Position numbers and translations under genes: made by a program
Source: Rhynochetos jubatus
Taxonomy: Eukaryota > Chordata > Aves > Eurypygiformes > Rhynochetidae
Direction: 5' to 3'
DNA: 64,000 nucleotides
Assembly (NCBI GenBank): GCA_027574665.1
Contig: CM050666.1
Span: 1,612,001-1,676,000, forward strand
Shown: positions 45,301 to 56,659 of the stretch, piece after piece
How positions within the stretch are numbered: the first letter of the stretch is position 1
How the letters are laid out: every line of letters begins with the position of its first letter
The notes under the pieces: model-generated
The model's input: the letters and a program-made list of their open reading frames with translations, nothing else
Told to the model about the DNA's origin: nothing
Database searches by the model: none

Positions 45301-45560
45301 AGGGGTTGTCATGACCACACCTCGCGTGGGATTGCTCTCAGCTCCCACCCTCCAGGAAGCACCGTGGCACTTCTTTTCTCTGCATTTTGCAGAGAGCAGA
45401 GTTGTGTCGCTTAGCCAGCAACAGCAATACAGCTCTAACAAAGCACGTGCGGGGGTCTTGGCCTGAGAGAGTGGCTGTGAAGGTCTCGATGCTGTCTCCA
45501 CTGACCAGGTTCCTTTGTCCAGGGGATGACCAGAGGCCAAAGCCGCACCAGGACCCATGT
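42400..45560. other. Intergenic, no recognised gene
   Basis: An A-rich simple stretch lies at about 42530-42582. Otherwise I recognise no gene, exon or repeat family in this 3 kb. Confidence 0.5.
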
Positions 45561-45569
45561 GCGGCCAGG

Positions 45570-46220
45570 GGAAAGGCTGCTCGGAGCTTGCCCCTCGGTA
45601 GGCGAACGCATCTGCGTCAGGGAGCAGAGACGGTAACGCTGGTCTTCGGTAGACGTCCCCGCTGCCTCTGGGTTCACAGCACCCGCTCGGGACAGCACGC
45701 TTTGGGCGAGGGCTCAGCAGCGGCGGTGGGTCCCGCCCTGCGGGGCGTCAGGCGCTGCGGGGGTGGGCGAGGAGCGGGGAGCGGGTGGGCGGGGTGCGCT
45801 GGTGCTGGGCTTTGGGGGGCGCGTCCCGGGGGGGCGGCGGTAGCGTCTCGCGGCCGCTGGGTGGCGCTCCGGCTCCGCCCACAGCGCCCGAGCCGGTGGG
45901 GCCGCTGGTGCCGGTGTCGGTGGTGCCACAGTGCGGGAGGACGTGTGTGGGGGCGCTGTTCGGCTCCCCGCAGCACGGCCCGCTCTGCAGCCGGGCACGG
46001 CCCCGCATCGCCCGCGTGCACTCCGGTACCTCTCCGGTTTCCCTCCCTGGTGACCCCCGCGGGGCACAGCTAGCCGCTCCGGCTGGTCGGGACAGGGGCG
46101 AGCGTGGCGGGCGGCCCTGCTGGAGGTGCGCTGGGTGTTTTGCCGGCCCCTCTGACCGCAGCACGGCTGCTGGCGCTCCTGGGGCTCCGGCAGCGAGGAC
46201 GTGCCGCGGTGGGTTGCTCA
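45570..46220. promoter_or_regulatory. Orphan CpG island
   Basis: About 650 bp with very dense CpG and GC boxes (GGGCGGGG-type) on both strands, in sharp contrast with the AT-rich flanks. No gene recognised here starts from it. Open frames of 200-290 codons on both strands cross it but show only low-complexity Ala/Gly/Pro/Arg sequence and no domain. A plus-strand AATAAA follows near 47290, so a short plus-strand transcript is possible (inference). Confidence 0.7.
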
Positions 46221-46863
46221 GGCAGCCACAAAAGGGCTCGTCCGGCTTTCTGCCCCACTTTCTCCTGGTTGCCTTCAGCCCTCGGCCCAGGGCCTGGGCC
46301 ACTCTTGAAGCAGTTGCTCCCTTGAGTCCATCCTGCTGCAGTCCCACAGGCTCCTCTGGCTCCTGCCTCGGCCTCCCCCCGCACAGCACTGCAGGCCCTT
46401 CAATTCTCTTTAGAACCCCAAGTTATCTGTGCTCCAGCTGTGCAGCGGCCAAGGTGTCCCTGTCCCCCAACACCCAGCCTGAGCACCCTGCTGCTTTGCG
46501 CTCTGGGGTCTGCGGGCAGTGGGGTGCATGGGGGGAAGGTGTGCTTGGTTCTCCTGTAGGCAAAATTCTGCTTTTGCTCCAGCCTGCGATTGTGAGGCGG
46601 AAGGGACTTGGCGAGCACCCCAAGGAGCCCTCATGTAGGTGTACCAGGTGTCACTGAGATGCCAGGCTGCCCCTGGGAGGCTGCATCTACTTCCCAGCTG
46701 CTGTTCCCTGCCTGGCAGCATGCAGGCCTCCCGCAGAGTGCTGGGAGGGGACAGGTGGCTGGGAACACAGGGGTTCATCCCTGTGCATATGCAAGGGGGC
46801 ATGTCCACTCTCTGAACAGGCCCTCCTCCCAAGCACGCTGTCAGCCAGCTCCACCAGTCCCTT

Positions 46864-47062
46864 TATGTGTGTGTGTGGAATTAAGGTGTGGCGGTGTGTG
46901 GGGCGCAGGTGTGAGTACACACAGGACTGTATACAAGAGCATATATGTGTGTGTGCATCCATGGGAGTGTGTGTGAGGGGTGCTTATGCCAGATGAGGGG
47001 TGTTCACTGTGGAGCATGCATGTCAGGGGGCTGGAGGAGGCAGGGGTGTGTGTGTGTGGCAA
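46864..47062 (+). repeat. Degenerate TG-rich repeat
   Basis: Several short (TG)n runs (5-6 units each) separated by diverged sequence, probably an old interrupted dinucleotide microsatellite. Confidence 0.75.
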
Positions 47063-47654
47063 TGACCAGCAAGACCAAGGTGAGTCTATGAGCCCTGCAC
47101 ATAGGGACACACTGCACTGGCCCTGGGTACCAGGCTGACACAGGGCTCCTCCCAAAAGCCCCTTGCCAGGCCCTGCTGCTTATTGCTGCTTATGGGGAGA
47201 GTTGCTGGAGCTGCTGCGGAGCATCCTGAGAGAAGCTCCCAGGCCATCCATCACACACTGACTTTGTATTTATAAGGGATCTTAAGCAATAAACTCTCCA
47301 TGGGTCGTGCCTAGGAGTTGGTGTCAAGGACAGGCTTGGCAAAACCTCTGCAGGCACTCCATGCCCACATGGCAGCTGCCAGCTGGTGCTGCGCAGCCTG
47401 TGCTTGGTGCCCGCTTCCTCCCGGTGCCCGCAGGACCACCCTTGGGGATGGCCCAGGCTGAGGGTGCTGCCCTTTCCTGCGCTCATGCGCCCCCTCAACT
47501 GTGCTGCAGTGTGCAGACCTGCCAGCCTGGCCCTACACGGGTTGTGGGGCAGAGGTAGGGACAGCCGTGTTATGAACTCCTCTCCAGGACAGATGTAGCT
47601 CCCACAGCCTGGTAATCTGATGCAAGCAATTATTGGAGAACTAGTTTTATTTTA

Positions 47655-47910
47655 GAGAGGTGTGCAAGTTGTGGGCTCCCCAGTTCAAGACAGATGTGGT
47701 TATACTGGACTGAGTCCAGTGAAGAGCTGTGAAGATGATTAAGCCACTGGAGCTTAAGCAGTCCTCTCCATCCTTAGAGATATTCAAAACCCAGTGGACA
47801 ATGGCCCTTGAGCAGCCTGCTCTGGGTGACCCTGTCTGAGCAGGGGGTTGCACTAGACCATCTCCAGAAATTCCTCCAACCTCAGCAGTTCTGTGAGTCT
47901 GTAATGACAG
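47655..47910 (+). mobile_element. CR1 LINE, 3' end fragment
   Basis: Contains the CR1 3' blocks GTGAAGATGATTAAGCCACTGG, AGATATTCAAAACCCAGTGG, and GGGGGTTGCACTAGACCATCTCCAG, ending near TTCTGTGAGTCTGT, a diverged form of the terminal repeat. It is 5'-truncated and on the plus strand. Confidence 0.9.
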
Positions 47911-47919
47911 AACCCTGGG

Positions 47920-49630
47920 AAGACGGGGCAGATGCCAAGACCAGAAAACAAAGAGAAATAAGATGGTCCACATCCTTTTTTGGGTTTTTATGGGAAGCAT
48001 CTCCAGTTGCAGATTATGGACAGCAGTATAGGGCCAAGCTTGGTGGTGGAGGACGGAAGAGAAGAACTAATCTCCCAGACCTCCTTTTGGCTGTTCAGCA
48101 TCACCAGAGGGCATCAATGGGGAACGTGGCATGTTCCCAAAGAAAACAACAGTTCAGGCACAGTGCCACATTTGTCCGCCTGTTACTGGATAATGGTAGC
48201 AAAAAAGATAATAACCAATACTCAAATTGTTCAAAATATGGCATTTTTTCTTTGAAGGGTGCTGGGATTCTGATTAAACCTGGTTTTATCGTGACATTTT
48301 GCTCTGTGAGAAAACTATTCTTGGCTGTGCCCAACACTGTGTGTTGCTCAGCAGAGCACAGACGGCCTGACAACAATTTGGCTGCCAAAATTTCTAAAAA
48401 TAAAAGCCATCTTTTTTTCTATTTTTTTTTGTTCCCCTCCGAAGAAACATTGCAGCATTACACCTTCCTCCCCGTCCAAACTGTCAAGCCTCTTCAGGAG
48501 GAGGGGCTGCATGCACACCACTGAACTCTAAGATTGTGTCATTTTGGTTTTCTGCAGTATTTTGTTCTGAGAACGGGGTATTTTCTCATGTCTTGGCAGT
48601 GGTGGAGGACACAGGGAAGCAAAGGTTGCAGGGTGCATTCAAATACTTGATTGTTGACTGGGGCTGCCCAGAGAGGAGTGTTTGGGGGGCCCTTCTGGAA
48701 ACTGCCTGCCCAGATGAGGAAGTGGGGCTGAACCTTATGCCTCTGCTCTCTGGGGCAGTGGATGTTTCCTGTTGTTTTGTTCTGGACTGGTTTAAACTGG
48801 GAGCTCCATCATGGAGCCTAGCCCCTCTTTGCAGTGGGGTGGCTACCTGGGGCTTGTAGCCCCAACTCTGTCACTGAGACCATGGCTCCTGTGCACTGCC
48901 CTGGGGCTGAGCTGGCAGATGGAGCTGAAGCTGTCGCTGATCATTGCTTAAGAGCCAGGAGGCTCACAAGTGGGGCTGGAGGAAGAACTGAATTTTTTAA
49001 TTTAGTGCATGAACCATAGTTAAAACATAATAATAGATTATTTTCATCTGAACATGTATGTATATTTATGTTTAACAAGACTTTACTCAAAGCCATGCAC
49101 TGCCCATCACTTGAAATGTCCAGTTAAGAGGAATCACTTTAGCTCATGGTTGTTCTGAAGGGCATGGAGCAGGGTCTCAGCCCCTGCAGTGGGGCTTGAT
49201 GCTGGCAGAGATGGGAGGTGTGCTGGGCTGAGTGGGGGACAGTGCTCTCCTCTGTACATGCCCACTTGATGCATCTCTTCAAAGATCCAGTGCTCACCCC
49301 CCAGTCTTGCCACTGGTGGGTGTCTCACCCTAGCTCCATCAGCAACCCCCCAGGAGAATACACCTTCATTGCACTGCTGCTGCCCATGCTGCCCCTGTCC
49401 TCTTTCCCAAGGGAAACTTGGCACTGCTGAGTGTCTGCTGGGGGATTGGGGATCCCTGGTGGCTTTGGGGATCCACCCTGATGTCACCCCCACACGTTGG
49501 TGTGTCCACCTGCCATACTGCAGGAGAGAAAAGACACTCAGACAGCCCCAGGAGAGAGCCCTGCGAGCCCCCTTGAAGCCTACTCTCCGTCTGCAGTGAA
49601 GCGTGGCTGGCTGCACTTTGAGCACCAATT
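47920..49630. other. Intergenic, no recognised gene
   Basis: Mixed-composition spacer between the CR1 fragment and the ancient LINE relic. A plus-strand open frame at 47808-48524 begins inside the CR1 and is not gene-like. Confidence 0.5.
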
Positions 49631-49639
49631 TGCACTCAG

Positions 49640-50080
49640 TTGTACCCATCTCCCGGGTTTTCACTTAGATTGTATTTCCCTGCCTTGTTTATGAGAATGC
49701 CACGCAGGACAGCACCAGAGGCTTTGCCTAAGATGTATCACATCCACTGCTGCCTCTTCTTCCACTAGACAAATTACCCTGGCAAAGAGGGAAATTAGAT
49801 TGCCCTGACACGATCCGTTCCTGATAAAACTGTGTTGGCTGGATTTTATTCTTTATTTTTATCACATTATTGTACTCTAGGTGTTTACAAATGGATCATT
49901 CAATAATTTGTTCCAAAATTTTTTGAGGAACTGGAACCGGGCTGGCTGATCTGTAATTCCCCAACTTCAACTCCTTTTTTCTTTTTTTTTTTTTTTTTTT
50001 TACAGATAGACTTTTGTGCTTCCAAGCCTTCAGAATTTGTCATAAACTACTGCTAATTGTTCAGAGATTGCTAAATTTTC
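49640..50080 (-). mobile_element. Ancient CR1/L3-type LINE ORF2 relic
   Basis: Read on the minus strand, this has the reverse-transcriptase layout of old amniote CR1/L3 elements: a diverged form of the N-Y-R-P-I-S-L block, an E-Q-I-I-like block, and a V-E-E-E-A-A-V-D-V-I-like block before the expected catalytic region. It carries several stops and shifts. It is much more diverged than the avian CR1 tails in this window. The relic may continue to about 50.6 kb. Confidence 0.65.
49975..50001 (+). repeat. Poly(T) tract
   Basis: T-run of about 26 bp with one C interruption at 49981, lying inside the ancient LINE relic. It is probably a later expansion. Confidence 0.85.
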
Positions 50081-51149
50081 CAGGGTAATATGTCTACTCA
50101 TATACACTGAACTTATCTCCGCATCCTGTAACTGCTTCCCTCCTGACACTGACCTCAGCTCTTATCTCCTTCCTAATGACAATTGCTCTAGATATTGGTT
50201 TACAGCTTGACCTGTGAAAACCATGGCAAGGAAAGCAGCATTTACTGCTCTATATAATATCTTTTCTTCTTCTCTCCATCACAAGACATGAGTGTCGACT
50301 CTCTTTTCTTTCCATTACACTTCCAGTGTATTTCTGGAACTTTTTTTGTTGCTTTTTATGCTTCTCACTGGCTGTAACTCACTTGGCTCCTTAGCCTTTC
50401 TCATTCTAACCCCATGAGCTTGAGCTTTCCCTTTACACTCATCCTTATATGCCCATTCTCCTTTTTATAGATTCCTTTTTGATTTTCAGGACTCTAAAGT
50501 GCTCCTGATGCAGCAATATTGGTCTTTTACTGTTGTCCTGTGGTTCCTCTGCATCAGGATGTTTAGCTGCTGTGCACCTAATATACTCTTTTACTAACTT
50601 CCTGCTGTCCTGTATTTCTTTTTTTTCATAGAATGTCCTACCGAGGGACTCTTGCTAGTGGTAAAGTATCCCTATGAGTTCATTAGGTTTGTGTTTGTGC
50701 AGACAACTGTCTTTTTTGGGATGCTCTCTTTCTTTTAATGTCAAAACCAATGAACCATGCTGTTTGTGATTGCTGTCCCCCACCTGATGCCCAACTGGTC
50801 CTTCCATATTGGTCAGAAGCAAGACTGGAAGAGCTGCCCCCACTCTAACTCCCCAGTCCTAGCACTTTGGAAAAATAAAAATGGCCAAGGAACTTTCCAA
50901 ATGTTGCCTGGGTAGGCTATGTCCTCCTGCATTTGTTTTTGTGATGGAATGTCACAATGAGATGGTTTCAACATAAAAAGTTGCTGTTTATTCAGCCAAC
51001 TGCTTGCTGAATGAGGCCTTAACTTGAAAATAATTGCAGATAAAATGAAGCTATATTTTTGATGAATAAATTGTTCTTCTTTCAAATGTGCTCAATTTAA
51101 GGTTTAGTACTATGATAAATCTTTACTAACTTCTGTTCCTGAGAGAAGC

Positions 51150-51995
51150 AGCAGACAGGGAGGGATGTGCCCAGCCCGGGTGCGGGACAGAAGGTACACG
51201 CAGCAATCTTGCAGGAAAATGGAGTGTCTGCAGCCATGGAGGGTCACAGTGGGGCAGAGACCCCCCTGTAGCCCAGGAAGGACCCCATGCTGGAGCAGGG
51301 AGATGCCTGAAGTAGGCTGTGACCCCGTGGGCAGCCCGCACTGGAGTAGGGTCCTGGCAGGACCTGTGGCCCCGTTGAGAGAGGAGCCCAGGCTGGAGCA
51401 GGTTTGCTGGCAGGACTTGTGACCCCAGGGGTCCCAGTCTGGAGCAGGCTGCTCCTAAAGGACAGCATCCTGTGGAAGGGACACATGCTGGAGTAGTTCA
51501 TGAAGAACTGCAGCCTATGGGAAGGACTCACATGAGAAAAGTTTATGGAGTACTGTTTCCCATGGGAGAGACCCCATGCTGGCTCAGGGGCAAAGTGTGA
51601 TGATCCTCCCCTGAGGAGGAAGGAGCAGTGACAGAGTGTGATGGGCTAACCACAAACCCCATTCTCAGCCTCCCTGTGCTGCTCAGGTGGGAGGAGGGAG
51701 AGAAATGAGTTGCAAAGCTGAATCTGGGAAGAAAGGAGGAGTGGGAAAAGGTGTTTTTAAAATTTGGCTTTACTTCTCATTGTTCTACTGTGATTTTGAT
51801 TGGTAATAAAATTAAACTAATTTCCCCAAGCCAAGCCTGTTTTGCCCACGATGGTTACTGCTGAATGATCTCCCTGTCCTTATCTCAACCCACAAGCCTT
51901 TTCTTACATCTTCTGTCCCCTGCCCAGCTGAGGAGGACAGTGGCAGAGTGGCTTTGGTAGGCACCTGGCCCCCAGCCAAGATCAACTCACCACAA
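51150..51995 (+). mobile_element. ERVL-type avian LTR (probably solo)
   Basis: The right part matches a very common avian ERVL LTR: TGGTAATAAAATTAAACTAA (polyadenylation signal) followed by TTTTGCCCACGATGGTTACTG, CCTTATCTCAACCCACAAGCC, CAGCTGAGGAGG and GGCACCTGGCCCCCAGCC, ending near ATCAACTCACCACA. The left part holds the diverged internal GGAGCAGG/GACCCC repeats typical of its 5' portion. No ERVL internal coding sequence is seen on either side, so it looks solo. The 5' boundary and target duplication were not resolved. Confidence 0.85.
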
Positions 51996-51999
51996 TCTG

Positions 52000-52860
52000 C
52001 TACCTTTAACCATGTAATGTGGGAAAAGGGACTACACATTCTGCAAACCCCTTTGAGCCAATGAGGCAGAAGTGCACACCCCAAGGCAGTTCTGACGGTG
52101 CTATGGTAGCCTGGCTGAGGCTGTGGGTGCAGCCCCATGCTAGCAGCCAGGAAAAGGTCAACACTGGTGAATGGAGGCTGCGATGGAGGATAAGGACTCA
52201 CCCAGGGGCTGGAAGGTTGAAGGAAGACAGGAATGGTGAGGAGTCAGAAGCACCAGGAGGCAGTTTCCTATCCCAAAATTTGAAGCCATGTTCTACATCA
52301 ACTGAAAACGTAGTTGTGACCTCTGCAGTCAATGATACTCAATGAACTCATGAGGGAATGTGATCGTAGTAGCCCACTCACTGGAAACAGTGGCCACCAC
52401 TGGTTTTACCACATCCTCCGGGTAGTGAGGACTGCCCTGACAGGAAGGTCATCCCAGCACCGCCCTTCTCACCCCACGTCCTTGTTGGTGCTGCCCATCA
52501 TCTTGGACCACTGGATTGGAGCTGAGGATCCCCATTGGGTGACCCAGCCCAGACTGATGCCTGGAAGGGGACTCTGTCCTGTTGGGAGAGGTGGTGATGC
52601 CCATCATTGTGTGCCATCCTGCCCCTTACATCTCTCCCAAGGTCCAAGAGGAGAGCAGGCTCTGCCCTTCACCTGGCATAATCTGGGTAATGCAGGACCT
52701 GGGGCCACAGGCATGGCCCTTTTGGGGGACAGCTGGTGCCTGTGCCACGAGGGAGGGCAGCACAGGGCAGGGCTGGTCCCTGATGCGGGGGCTGTGAGGT
52801 CTGTCCAGACCTGCCATTGCATCAGCTGTGGCTCGGAGGGCCACACGTCACAGATGTGAC
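52000..52860. other. Intergenic, no recognised gene
   Basis: GC-moderate spacer. A 175-codon plus-strand open frame (52332-52859) has no recognised domain. Confidence 0.45.
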
Positions 52861-52869
52861 CTCAAAAGG

Positions 52870-53230
52870 GAAACACTAAGCTGCTCTGCTTTCAGAGAAG
52901 CTTAGCGCTTAAAGCTGATTTGAACAGCTTTTGCCTAAAGTTTTAAGACTCGTCACTAATCAGCAGCTGGTTTATGGCTGTTGTAAAAGATCAGGAAAAA
53001 AATAAAGAAACCTCCCAGAGCTGGGAGGGAGTGTTTCCCATCTCCCGCATCCATCACCGGCCTTGCTGACATTTATGAGTGCAGGGAGCCATAAATCCAT
53101 GTGGGGCCGACACTGGCCCGGGACTCAGCGCAGAAGGGGAAGTGCTGTGTCTGAATCTGTGTCCTGCCCTGGGAGAAACTTTATTAATGCTTCACACCAT
53201 GAGCCAGATGCATCCAAGCCCTGGGACATT
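52870..53230. promoter_or_regulatory. Candidate conserved non-coding element A
   Basis: A compact AT-rich patch with GACTCGTCACTAATCAGCAG, GCTGGTTTATGGCTGTTG and CATTTATGAGTGCAGGG, then GCCATAAATCCATG, embedded in GC-richer spacer. It has no coding potential and no repeat signature. Its texture suggests a constrained regulatory element; conservation was not tested. Confidence 0.3.
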
Positions 53231-53239
53231 AATCTTTGA

Positions 53240-54410
53240 ATTTTGCAGGCTCTCCTGATGCAGCCTGGCACTCCTGCTGGGTGATTTTCTGCTCTGGACT
53301 CTCCTTTGGGCAGGACAGCTGGGTGTTTTGTTGGGAGGAGGGACAGACGATGTCATATTTTGCTGTGATTTCAGTTACCCTCCTGCCTCCTCCACTTTGT
53401 GGAGCAGCTCTGGTGCAAATCACATCCCTCAGACTCGTAAGGAAATGGATCCAGACTTGGAAGAGAATTGGATCCAGTCTGGTGCCCTGTGCAAAACCAC
53501 TTGTCTTGTCTTTTAGGCAAAGCTGCTCTGCCTTAGACCCTGAGATGCTCTGGGCTGTGGGGAATAGCTCCTTTGAGGGTTGGACATGGTTTGAGGGGTT
53601 TCTTTTCACTTTACAAGTGCTTCTGCAAATAGTGTATCCAGGCACTCCTGCCATAGGAACCCATGGTGGAAGGCTCCCATCTCTGCACTTCAGGCTTGTG
53701 GTAAAATCCAGCCTGAGGGATGGTGCTATGGGCATCACAGCAGTGTCCCTGCTCCAGTCTTTGGGCACAGTTGGGTCCTCCTGGGGTGGTAGGAGCTAAA
53801 CTACAGCAGGGGAGTGGGGGAGCCGGGACGCACCTCAGCCAGCCCCTGGCGCTGGGTATGGCAGCTGTCTGTGGGTCAGCTCAGCCTGGTGCAACCCTGA
53901 GCTGAGCCTGCTGCCAGCAGAAACTAGAGCCAGCCATCTCCCCTACATCTGACAGCCATCCCAGAGCACCCTGTATGTGCATCAGCCTTGCTGCATGATG
54001 CTAGTCACTCACCACCACCAAGACTCCCATCCTCACCAGTGGACCAGGATCCTTTCCATGTCAGACAAAAAGCAAGAATAAACACTTAAGTTAGGGGAAG
54101 CCAAGGGAATGGCTTGATCCCCATCCTGGTGAGCACAAGCAGAACAAGGTGCCTGTGCAAGACAGCAACTTGTATCAAGGATGCCTTGGCCACCAGTGAG
54201 GCCATGTGCTCGCTTGGCCACCAGCCCTCCAGCAGCCCTTCTTCCAGGGCGAGACATGCTACATCATCTTGCAAAATATTTTCTTTGCAAACCTAAGGCA
54301 GCCGCACGTGTGTGTGCAGGGGGAGAGGCCTGAGATGTCCCCAGCCACAGCGCTCTCTCCGACTACACATAAATTGACAACTTGTAAGAGAGCTGTCCAG
54401 AATACTGAGT
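53240..54410. other. Intergenic, no recognised gene
   Basis: Contains overlapping 180-codon open frames on both strands near 53.2-53.8 kb with no recognised domain. Nothing else is seen. Confidence 0.45.
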
Positions 54411-54419
54411 AATTATAGC

Positions 54420-54900
54420 TCGTACTGAATCACAGAGGAGTGTGAGCACAGAGTCTCTCTTACAAATCATTGCAGAGACCCTGCAGATTAAATTCTTCTT
54501 CCCCCCATAAAGGGCTTCATTTGTGCTGTAAACAGTAAAAATAGCAAGAGCTGTTGTTAATGAGGATGAACCGCAACTGCTGACTCCAATGCAAAACGTG
54601 TCTCCGTATGGTCATTACAGTTGAAGGACAAAACCAATATTTTATACTTCTCAGAGTTATTGTTCATCAAATGTTTATGAAAATGCATAATGACTGTGTA
54701 TGATGAGCTCATTGTTCAATAAAGGGAATGAGATGAGGGCCCATGTGAATTTCCAACCCAAATAATAAAGACCATTAAATTAATAGTTTAATTATGTAAT
54801 AAATTTCAAAACATTTTCTAGAATGCATTTAATTTTTGTTTAAACTAATAACATGTTTATCTACAGTGCTTCCTGGGATTTGTACAATAAACCCACAGCA
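54420..54900. promoter_or_regulatory. Candidate conserved non-coding element B
   Basis: Strongly AT-rich island with homeodomain-type cores (TTAATTAT, ATTAAATTAATAG), octamer-like ATGCAAAAC, and ATTCATAA-like sites, flanked by GC-rich DNA. It has no long open frame and no recognised repeat. Density and diversity of sites suggest an enhancer, but this is an inference from composition only. Confidence 0.35.
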
Positions 54901-55339
54901 ACGATGATGCTTCCCCAAGTCTCAGTTTCTACTTTTATTGCCCTCCTGGAAGCTGACGAGGGCCCATGTCCTGCTGCTGTTCAGTCCCATGGTATGCACT
55001 GAGGCCGGGGGTGCGTGATGCATAGATGGGTTCCAAGCAGGGCTCTGAATCACTTAACTCAGAAACGCTGAATGCATTAGAGTGCTGATCCTCCTCTGCC
55101 AGAACTTGCAGGGGTTTATTCTCTCACTTGCACCCTCCGAGATGCCTTCCTGCCAGCTCAAAGCCATGCACAGGCTGTGCAAGTGATATTGTATTTTTCC
55201 AAGGAAGCAATTACTGTTCATTAACTTTACTTCCTCACTGTGCAACTGTCCAGCTTCATGCAAAGTCTATTGCTGTGCATGGCTATAGTCAGCTCTATTG
55301 AGTTGGTGACTGGATCCTCCAGCCAAGGATGGCATCCCT

Positions 55340-55470
55340 GCTTTGGCATGGGTGTTGACAAACTGGAATATGATCAGAAAAGAGCTGCAGGAAGGGCAGA
55401 GTGGCTGGAAAACCTGCCTTTCCCTGGGAGGTGAGTGGGCAGGTCACAAGGTGCAGTGCAGAAGTCCTTG
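55340..55470 (+). mobile_element. Possible old CR1 fragment
   Basis: ACAAACTGGAATATGATCAG then AAAAGAGCTGCAGGAAGG resembles the CR1 block that reads as a Leu-Glu-type coding/3' junction, but it is short and diverged and lacks a terminal repeat. Confidence 0.3.
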
Positions 55471-56099
55471 CTTTGCAAGAATGGTGCTGATAAGAAACAG
55501 GCGTTTGGATGAGCAGGATAGCACAGAGAATGGCCAGTGGTGGAAACATGGATGAGTCAAAACAGAAATAAAAAATGAGCACAAAGTTCAATTAAGGATC
55601 TGTCAGATTTGGTGTCACTGACAATCTTCTACTGGGCAGCTGTCAGGGTGCCTTGGGTCTGTGTCCCACTGCATCAGTGCTTCGAGGTCAGTGGAGAGGG
55701 AGGCTGAGAGATGGTCTGAGCTAAACACTGTGGGTCTGGGGTGTGTGGGGACTTCTGGGGCTGTGGATGTTCCTCCATGTCACCTTCCCTTGCCTGTACC
55801 CATGTCCTTGTCCCTTTGAAGTCCCATGCCCCTGTGCACTTCCAGTCTCTTCCTGCACATCCCTCATGGAGCCTGCTCACCCAAAATACCAGTGCTCACT
55901 CCATGGCCCAGTGAAACCCTCTGGGAATGGGCCATGTAGCAGTTTTGGGAGATGTTAGTGGTGTTCCATCACTGTCCTCTCATGGCTGGGCTCTGGGCTC
56001 AGCCTGTGCACATTGCTTTGGAAACTCAGGGCAGTTTCTCTCCAAATACATGACATAAACCAGCAATCAGGGTCTTTTCCATTCCACTTTCTGGCTACA

Positions 56100-56650
56100 C
56101 TGTAAGTGGAATTGTCCCTGCATGCAGTTAATGTGTCAGGCAAGGAGATTTGAGGCTTGTGCTCCTCAGCAGATCTGCTAAATGCACTCTGAAACACAGC
56201 TACGGGTAATTCAGTAATAACCAGTGCCCCATTAACAGCAAGCAAGGCCTTGCAGCAGGCTTCTGAGAGGCATCATGTAATTAGCTGAAACTTCTGTAAG
56301 CTATAAATATATAATTAGAGTCTGTCTAATGAATTACAGTGGTGGAGGGGTGTGTGTGTGTGCACAGTTCCCAGGCACAAATGACTCCCTGGCTGAGCAG
56401 CACATTTGAGCAGTGTCTCAGTGTTTATGCGCACTTAGTGTTCCACTTGCAAAAAGATGTTTTATTAAATGACAATTTGAAACTTAATTGTATTAATTTT
56501 CCATTGATTGCATATCTAATTCTAAGTGAACTCGTTGGCACCTTGCTTCCCTACCTGCACGTTGAATTAATCTCAACAGTCAACATATTTGCAAACACAA
56601 AAGCTCACAGACTCACAGTCTTGTCACCTGTGTGTCACTCGTTTATGCAG
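56100..56650. promoter_or_regulatory. Candidate conserved non-coding element C
   Basis: AT-rich stretch with TAATTAG, TAAATATATAATTAG, AATGAATTACAG, ATTAAATGACAATTTG and TTGCATATCTAATTC. Homeodomain and POU-like cores recur over 500 bp. It has no coding frame or repeat signature. Together with element B it forms an AT-rich pocket in an otherwise GC-rich spacer. Conservation was not tested. Confidence 0.35.
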
Positions 56651-56659
56651 GTGCTGAAT

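Noticed and set aside
45674..46657. Open frames of 213-290 codons across the orphan CpG island
   Set aside because: Low-complexity Ala/Gly/Pro/Arg sequence in overlapping frames on both strands, as expected of a CpG island. No domain or splice structure is seen, so it is reported only as a possible transcript.
53229..53799. Overlapping open frames of 179 and 187 codons on both strands
   Set aside because: They are mirror frames in the same DNA with no domain, splice context or promoter, most likely chance.
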